This document shows positions 57,775-64,000 of a stretch of 64,000 nucleotides of DNA, piece by piece (position 1 is the stretch's first letter; every line of letters starts with the position of its first letter). Location: positions 33,702,494 to 33,766,493 of the forward strand of contig NC_053045.1 of NCBI RefSeq assembly GCF_003473485.1. The letters are read 5' to 3'. A program made the translations under genes and the position numbers. The stretch is from Medicago truncatula (Eukaryota > Streptophyta > Magnoliopsida > Fabales > Fabaceae). The notes under the pieces are model-generated. The model made no database searches, had not been told where the DNA came from, and saw nothing but the letters and a program-made list of their open reading frames with translations.

Positions 57775-58560
57775 TTTGATCATACTTGAATACTCTATTG
57801 TAGTGTGGGTAGTAAAATGGTTTCTGATCTATAAAATCATCATCATTGTCACTTTTACAGTATGATTTGTGTCCAAAATGAGGTTGATAAGATCATAACA
57901 TCTTTTTTGCACCTCACACATTTGAACCTAGCTTAAGCATAGCAAGTGAGTCAAATACATTGCTTTTATCCGTTTTTTGCATCGATTTTGTTGGTTTTTT
58001 TTTTCTTTTATTTTCTCTTTGGCCTCAGTTTGGACAACTTACACAAACCTTAGCAGTTTAAGAGTATATTCATATAAATCTCTTGGTGGACACAAAAACA
58101 TACTGAAAGAGTGACAAAAATGGTGATTATATAGATTGGAAATATTAGTAGTATCCATATTGTAACATAGTATTCAATTTTGCTCAAGCAGTAGGTGGAC
58201 GAAAGAAGGTACACGTTTCCAATCATATAACACTTTGCCGTACCATCTTTCATCCAATGAGTGCTTAAGGAGACTTGAACACTCAATTGCAGAAGGGTAC
58301 TGAAATTATATATGATCTATAAAATCACCATCACTGTCACATTTTAGTTATGATTTGTGCCCACAAAGAGGTTTATTAGATCAAAACATTTTTCATCACC
58401 TTTCACGCTTTAACTGGCTTGAAATTCAGCTTGAGCAAGAGAGTCAGTTCTACTACTATAAGTGTCTTCTTCTGTTATATTGTTCGTTTTCTTTATTATT
58501 ATTTTGTCTTGTTCAATTTTATCTTTGGCCTCCCTTTGCACAACTTTCGTGTGTTGCACT
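57775..58560. repeat. Diverged tandem duplication, about 270 bp, 490 bp apart
   Basis: 57775-58040 and 58262-58560 share, in order, gatctataaaatca, catca(t/c)tgtcac, atgatttgtg(t/c)ccaaa, agatca(t/a)aacat, a cacctttcac/cacctcacac phrase and ctttggcctc. Both copies are degenerate and non-coding. Origin unknown. Confidence 0.6.
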
Positions 58561-58974
58561 TAATGGTTATGGCAGAGCTTTTTTATTGTCTACTGCTTAA
58601 AATTTGGCAACACGATTTGAATCTTTTGTGGGTTGGGTTTTTGAGTAGGTCACCTATTCATTTTCTTTGTTTGATCTTGGATAAACTTTAAAGAAGTTGT
58701 GTTTCATTGATTAGAAATTTGTGTATCTTGTTTTTGGTAAGGCAACTTAGTGTTTCATCACAATCATCATCACAGTCTTCTTCGCGATCACAATTTACAC
58801 GGACATCTGCCCCTACAATGGATAACACTTGTGTGACATAGAGTTGGGTGACATTGATGACATTAGTGTATCAACGATCGTGAGGGCAACCATGACTATG
58901 TTGGTGATTTCCAAAATATTGGAATCACTTTAGAACTAAGAGTTGTAACTGTTCATGAGATCTTTCATATACAT

Positions 58975-59145
58975 TGTAACCTTTGACAAAAGGGTTCTTA
59001 ATGAACTTTTGCATTGATTCAAGTGTATATGGTTATAACATTTGGCAAAAGGGTGCTTAATGAACCATAACATTGATTCAAGTGTATATGATCATAACCT
59101 TTCGCAACTGGATGCTTAATGAATCATAACATTGATTCAAGTCAC
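58975..59145. repeat. 59-bp tandem repeat, three copies
   Basis: Units contain ctttgacaaaagggt, cttaatgaac, cattgattcaagtgtatat. The matching positions 58981, 59040 and 59099 are exactly 59 bp apart. The last copy is truncated after gattcaagt. Confidence 0.85.
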
Positions 59146-59284
59146 AGAGGTGTTTTCTCTCATGTCATATAATGCACTATAAATGCTTGGCATTTGGGCA
59201 TTAGTTTGAAAGACTACAACAAAAACATAAACCAAAATTTTGTTGCATTAACAAAATAATTCTCCCTCATTCTCTTATTCTAAA

Positions 59285-59999
59285 GGCTTAAATGCTCTTT
59301 TGGTCCCTTAACTATTTAATTGGTATCGCTTTGGTCCCTTAACTAAAAAAAAGATTGTTTGAGGATTTTAAGTTTTTTTTTAGTTTCGTTTTGGTCCTTC
59401 TGTTAGGTTTCCGTTAGTTTTAATAAAAAACGTTAAGTGTGGACATGTGTCACCTTGTCATTGGCTCTGAGTTTTTGTTTTTTTTTTACAAAAAAACCCC
59501 TATGTTTCAAAATGTTGTAATTTTGGTCCCCTATTAAAAAAAATAGCAATTTTGGTCCCTTTCATCCAAAAATTGCTGAGAAGACGCCACGTGTCCCAAA
59601 AAGGGGCCATAATCGCCACTTTTTGTAAAGATAAGGGGTCAAAAGAGCATATTTCCCTAAACTTAGGGGGTCACTTTTGCCATTTTTCTTAATAGGGGGT
59701 CAAAATTGCAACATTTTGAAACTTAGAGGGCGCAAAGTGAAGTTTAGCCTTTTTTTTATATATTTTTTTAAATATATATATATTTGAAGAAAAAAAAATG
59801 TAAAAAAAAAACTCAGAGCCAATGACAAGGTGACACGTGTCCAGGAGTTAACTTTTTTTTAAAACCCTAACAGAAACCTAACAGAAGGGACCAAAACGAG
59901 ACTAAAAAAAAACTTAAAATCCTCAAACAATCTTTTTTTAGTTAAGGGACCAAAGCGATACCAATTAAATAGTTAAGAGACCAAAAGAACATTTAAGCA
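59285..59999. mobile_element. Foldback transposon, 715 bp, near-complete palindrome
   Basis: Flanked by a perfect 9-bp duplication TATTCTAAA at 59276-59284 and 60000-60008. Left end ggcttaaatgctcttttggt; complement of right end tgcttaaatgttcttttggt. The inverted match runs inward almost to the centre. It includes gattgtttgaggatttt, gttaggtttccgtta / taacagaaacctaac, and gtcaccttgtcattggctct / agagccaatgacaaggtgac. The arms are about 300 bp. It has no coding capacity. The target-site length points to a Mutator-like mobiliser. Confidence 0.9.
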
Positions 60000-60600
60000 T
60001 ATTCTAAATCATCCATCAATTCTTAAATGAAAACAAAAAATAATTACAGGGGGTAAATAAAAAAAAAATTTACAAGAAGAAAATCGAAAATGATATATAT
60101 TACAGGGGGCAAAGACCTGCACATATTTTTAGAATTGAAAACATTAATTAAAAATTTTAAAAGAATTAATGGAGAGATTAAAAAATAGAGAGAATATTAA
60201 CTAAAAAACAAGTGACCAACTATGTTCCAAACAAACTCCAAACGGAAACAACAAAAGTGTGGTTTGGTTTTTTAAAACCGGAAATGAGAAAGTTGCTTTG
60301 GAAAATCCAAACTGGGAAAACCTCTGTTTTTGTGCTACTCACCCACTGAGTCACCAACTCGTTATTAGGCCAAGTTGGTGTCTTTTTTTTTTTTTATAAG
60401 CCTTCAAAAAGTAAAAACCATTGTTTTTGTCAAAAAAGCTGAGAAAGTTGCAAAATGCAAAGAATATTGAGAGAGTGATGGTGAACTAGATCTGAAAGTT
60501 CAAGTAACTATAGCTCAAAGGTTTCATCTTTCAATCAAAGGGTCATTCATCAAATGCTTTAAGGCTTTGGTTTTGGTTTTGATTTTCTGGGTGTCAGAAA

Positions 60601-63073
60601 ATGCCTTCTCCTTCATTTCACAAGCTTGTTCTACCCTCCACTCTCCAAGCTAAACAACTGGTATACCTAAAAATTCAATCTTTTGTGTATTATTTTTTGG
60701 TTTTTTGACTTTATTTTCTTAGATGAATTTTTGCATGGTTTATTTTATTTATTTATTTTGGTAGTGGGTTTATGAGAATTTTGATAGTGAATAAAGGGTT
60801 TGATAATTTTTCTGGGTTTTACTTTTTCTTTTCACCCATCATCCACAACCCTCAAACCCTGTCATCCCTTTCATCAAGTTTAAATTTTTTTTTAGATGGG
60901 TGTAGGAAAGAAAGTCATAAATATTTTTGGGTCAATGTCTCAAGATTAGTCATGGACTTTTAAAGTCAAATAATAAAGTGGGGTTGGCTAATTTTATGTC
61001 TTATTTCCAACATGCAACACACATATATAAGCCTTTAAGTTTTCTCAAATTTATTAATTGAAAATTCAACAAAAAAAAGAAAGATTTTTTTTCACTTGAA
61101 ATTTGAGTTTTTGGATGACTGATGGGTTGTTTTACTGGTGGAAATTTATGCTGAATAAAATATAAATAATAGTGTACGTTGCTTTAGAGATCTACTCTCT
61201 ATGAAACATTTGCTAAGTTGTAACATGAAGGTAGCTCGGTTGGTGAGTATAAGGGACATTGAAAGAGTTTAAAACAGGAGGTCCCGAGTTCGATTGCTGA
61301 AACTAACATAACCAGTAATTTACTAACATTTGTGTATAAATAAAATGGATTAGCCGAGTTCTATTAAGAAACACTTCCCATGTATTAGAGGAGTAACCTG
61401 AACTAAACCTATATCTTTGTCGAATCTATCTTTGCAATTAGAATTTTAGCTTTGTTAGTCAGATTAGCTTGAGTGTTTGTGTGTTACGGTGCAATTTATG
61501 AAGTTCCGTGATTCTGAAATTGGCTTACTTAAAAGCCGATCTTGTCAAACCGATTTGACGAACATAGTACAATAGAATATTGCACTTTTTGAATGAAATG
61601 GTGTTTATTATACCATCATAGCAATTTACAAATATTTGGAACCTAATATGATTTGTGAATTGCAGAGGCTTCCAGATGATTTTATGAGGAAATATGGTGG
61701 TGATATTTCTCCAACTGTTACTCTCACAGTTCCTGATGGCAGTGTGTGGCGTGTAATAATGAAAAAGGTAGACAACAAATTTTGGTTCCTTGACGGCTGG
61801 AATGAATTTGTTCAAAACTATTCCATTAGTACTGGATACTTGTTGGTATTCAAATATGAAGGAAAGTCGCATTTCACTGTTAATATTTTTAGTCTGCCTA
61901 CTTCTGAGATTAACTATCAATCACCCGCACAAAGAAGTAATGAAGCGTCTCTCTTTGGAAAACGTCTTACTATTTTCGAAGAAATGGAAGATGAAGATTC
62001 TGTTGAAATCATGGAATCGTCGCCTACGAAGCTTACTCCTAGCCTATTGCAAAACAAAGCAGTTTCCGGGTCAGCTGATAAACTTACTCCTGGCAAGTCT
62101 CGTCCGCCTCCAGCACTGCAGAATCTGTTTAATGGATCTAAACTTAATAGCATAAACTGGGGTGAAGGTGGGAATACTCCTTCCAGAAATGACAATTCGG
62201 TAGACAACCAGTTGACCAGAGATATAGGTCTCCAGTTTAATGTAGTTGAGTTTAAAAAGTCTAATGAAGAGTTGAAGTTGCGCGCGGCTACTGATGAAAA
62301 GGTTAAGAAAACTGCTGTAAAGAAGAGGAAATCAGGTCTTAGTTATTGTTTATAACTCGGTTTTCTTTATCTAATCTCGTTATCTAAATCGAAATTTATT
62401 ATCAAAATACTATTTTTGAAAGTGCAGATGTCCAGGAACCTCCTTCTGAACATGAAGATGAGGTAGAAATGCGCAATAGGTTTTATGAAAGTGCATCCGC
62501 AAGGAAAAGAACTGCAACAGCTGAAGAAAGAGAGAAGGCCATCAATGCAGCAAAAACATTTGAACCATCTAATCCTTTCTGTCGGGTTGTCCTACGACCC
62601 TCCTATTTATACAGGGGGTGCATAATGGTGAATCATTGAATCCAACACAATTTAAATTTTTTATTCTCCTATAACATTTTGATCTTACATGCTAAATTCT
62701 TTCTGTTTTCCAGTATCTACCATCTTGCTTTGCAGAGAAGAACTTGAATGGCGTTTCAGGAATTATTAAACTTCAAATCTCTGATGGGAGACAGTGGCCA
62801 GTTCGCTGCCTTTATAGAGGTGGTAGAGCTAAGTTAAGCCAGGGGTGGTTTGAGTTTTCGCTGGAGAACAATTTAGGGGAAGGCGATGTGTGTGTGTTTG
62901 AGCTGGTTGCAACAAAGGAGGTAGTGCTGCAGGTTACTGTATTTCGTATTACAGAGGATGAAGGACCGTTGAGCCCACAGCCTTTGCAGCAGAACCAACA
63001 TGTGAACCCGGTGAAACTGGTAAACGTTCCGTTTCAGCATCACCTTGCTTCAACTAAACTGATTAGAAATTAA
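60601..63073 (+). CDS. VRN1-like transcription factor with two B3 domains
   Basis: Four exons in phase: 60601-60660, 61666-62335, 62428-62627 and 62714-63073, encoding 429 aa. The N-terminal B3 domain starts in exon 1 ([17 protein letters not shown]) and continues [46 protein letters not shown] and [17 protein letters not shown] linker of about 170 residues, Ser- and Lys-rich with a likely nuclear signal ([10 protein letters not shown]), leads to the second B3 domain. That domain has [40 protein letters not shown] and [20 protein letters not shown]. This is the layout of the REM subfamily that includes Arabidopsis VRN1, a chromatin-associated factor in the vernalisation response. Orthology to VRN1 itself is not claimed. 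Intron 1 is about 1 kb and carries a SINE. Confidence 0.9.
61215..61345 (+). mobile_element. tRNA-derived SINE (VRN1-like gene, intron 1)
   Basis: A box ggtagctcggttggtgagt (about 61230-61248) and B box ccgagttcgattgctg (about 61284-61299) lie in the correct order and spacing, followed by an acatttgtgtataaat tail. Ends and target-site duplication not resolved. Confidence 0.65.
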
Positions 63074-64000
63074 CTTTGTTTCCGATAGGTCGTAGCTCAA
63101 CTTTATTAAGAACCAGTATCCCTTTTCTTGTGAGTGTGATTAGCTCTTTCATCTAATTTCTTCAAGTGGATTTTAGATGCTTTTGATGTCCAACATTTCA
63201 AGATGATGACTTCAGTGTGTAACATAATTTTTAGCTTGCCGCTGTTTTAACTTGGTCTGTAAATAGTTTGTTTAATCTAGCTTATATCAGAAACTTGGTC
63301 GTTGCGTATTATCTCATATCTCTTTTTATGTTTTCGCTTCTCTTCGAAATTTTTAGGTTGATTCACCTTGGAGTCTTTTTCACCTTGCACATTAATTTTT
63401 TTTTACAAACATGTTTACATTAAAAAAAAACGTGTTACGACACTAATAATTGATTATTGATGTAACATGCAACTTCCAACTTTGGTTGAAGAGTTGGTTG
63501 GTACTGAAAATGGTGAAAGATAATATATATCCATTTGGTTTTGTAGGAAAAGGAATTTGACAAAACAAAAGACAGTGTTTATGTTAAAATTGGTTTCTCA
63601 TGGTTTGTATTTTATCTAGGATGGTAGACCCTATCTTGCATCACGGGTCCATTTGTTGTTTTCTCTTTGTTCTTTTGTGGAATGTCATTTTAGCATTTTT
63701 AGGCCAAAGTGATGGTCTTTTCCTTTTCCTTTAACATGAGAAAGCGATATACTCCTTAATTTTTGGCTTTATAGGGAATGAGTTCCTTGATTTTCATGCA
63801 CCAATGACCACAGTGAGATTTTTTATTACTGAACAACTTGATGAATGGCTCAATGTTTCTCTCAACCCAATTAAGTTTCCGACAAAAAATAATATCCAAA
63901 TCAATCCCTGACTTTTGTATACTAAGAACAAATTAGTCCCTGTATAGTAATGAATCAAATACTAATTTGTCCTCATAAAAATGTTACATTTTGTCAAGGA
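63074..64000. other. 3' flank of the VRN1-like gene to window end
   Basis: About 930 bp with the VRN1-like 3' UTR and AT-rich sequence. From about 63895 the phrases aaatcaatccctgac and acaaattagtccctg, with aatttgtcc further on, look like the arm of a MITE that may continue beyond the window. No gene seen. Confidence 0.45.

Larger units (their letters stand above)
57385..60600. other. Intergenic region with local repeats
   Basis: 3.2 kb between B3 genes. The first 250 bp matches the 3' flank of B3 gene 1 (tgttatatatatgctcagattg, ggatttatgtagctgttatga). A diverged tandem duplication, a 59-bp tandem repeat and a foldback element are listed separately. The final 250 bp should contain the promoter and 5' UTR of the VRN1-like gene. 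Confidence 0.55.

Noticed and set aside
63895-64000. A complete MITE at the window end
   Set aside because: Only one arm-like stretch is visible; the other end would lie outside the window.

Overview
The window is nuclear DNA from a flowering plant, almost certainly a legume, with Medicago or a close relative the best guess. The evidence is AT-rich intergenic DNA, GT-AG introns in every recognised multi-exon gene, plastid-targeted host genes, a TIR-type resistance gene with a legume-style C-terminal domain, and a dense load of small DNA transposons, tRNA-derived SINEs and LINE fragments. The species call is inference; nothing was searched.

Left third (1-21.1 kb). The 3' part of a TBC-domain Rab GTPase-activating protein (+) converges on a thylakoid-lumen FKBP16-3-type isomerase (-). 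A decayed TIR-NBS resistance gene that has lost its leucine-rich repeats follows. Next comes an 11-exon VIPP1/IM30 gene, one intron of which holds a 983-bp Mutator-like element with a 9-bp target-site duplication. After a 3.6-kb gene-poor stretch lies a small secreted-peptide gene ending in a PIP-type SGPSPKGPGH motif.

Middle (24-45.4 kb). Three direct copies of a bacterial-type (fold type I, PLP-dependent) Orn/Lys/Arg decarboxylase form a tandem array. Copy 1 has four clean exons. Copy 2 has lost exon 2. Copy 3 has its short exon 1 separated from exons 3-4 by about 5.4 kb of inserted DNA: two MITEs, a SINE and a 3.2-kb MuDR-type element with a 9-bp target-site duplication. Exons 3-4 and the intron between them are nearly identical in copies 2 and 3, while their 5' parts are not, which points to gene conversion or a very recent partial duplication. 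A Copia-type fossil lies between copies 2 and 3. A plastid trigger-factor-like gene with a 14-nt microexon and a GC-AG intron follows.

Right third (45.9-64 kb). An Expp1-like secreted protein gene (-) converges on the trigger-factor gene. Three B3-domain genes (+) follow. Two are a tandem pair with one B3 domain and an AT-hook-rich tail; the third is a VRN1-like gene with two B3 domains. Between them are a LINE reverse-transcriptase remnant, a 1.3-kb inverted-repeat element and a 715-bp near-palindromic foldback element with a 9-bp target-site duplication.

The genes share no operon-like logic. Three or four products are probably plastid proteins (FKBP16-3, VIPP1, the trigger-factor-like protein and possibly the decarboxylases). 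Exon boundaries were placed by eye from splice consensus, reading frame and recalled family sequence, and are not backed by transcripts.
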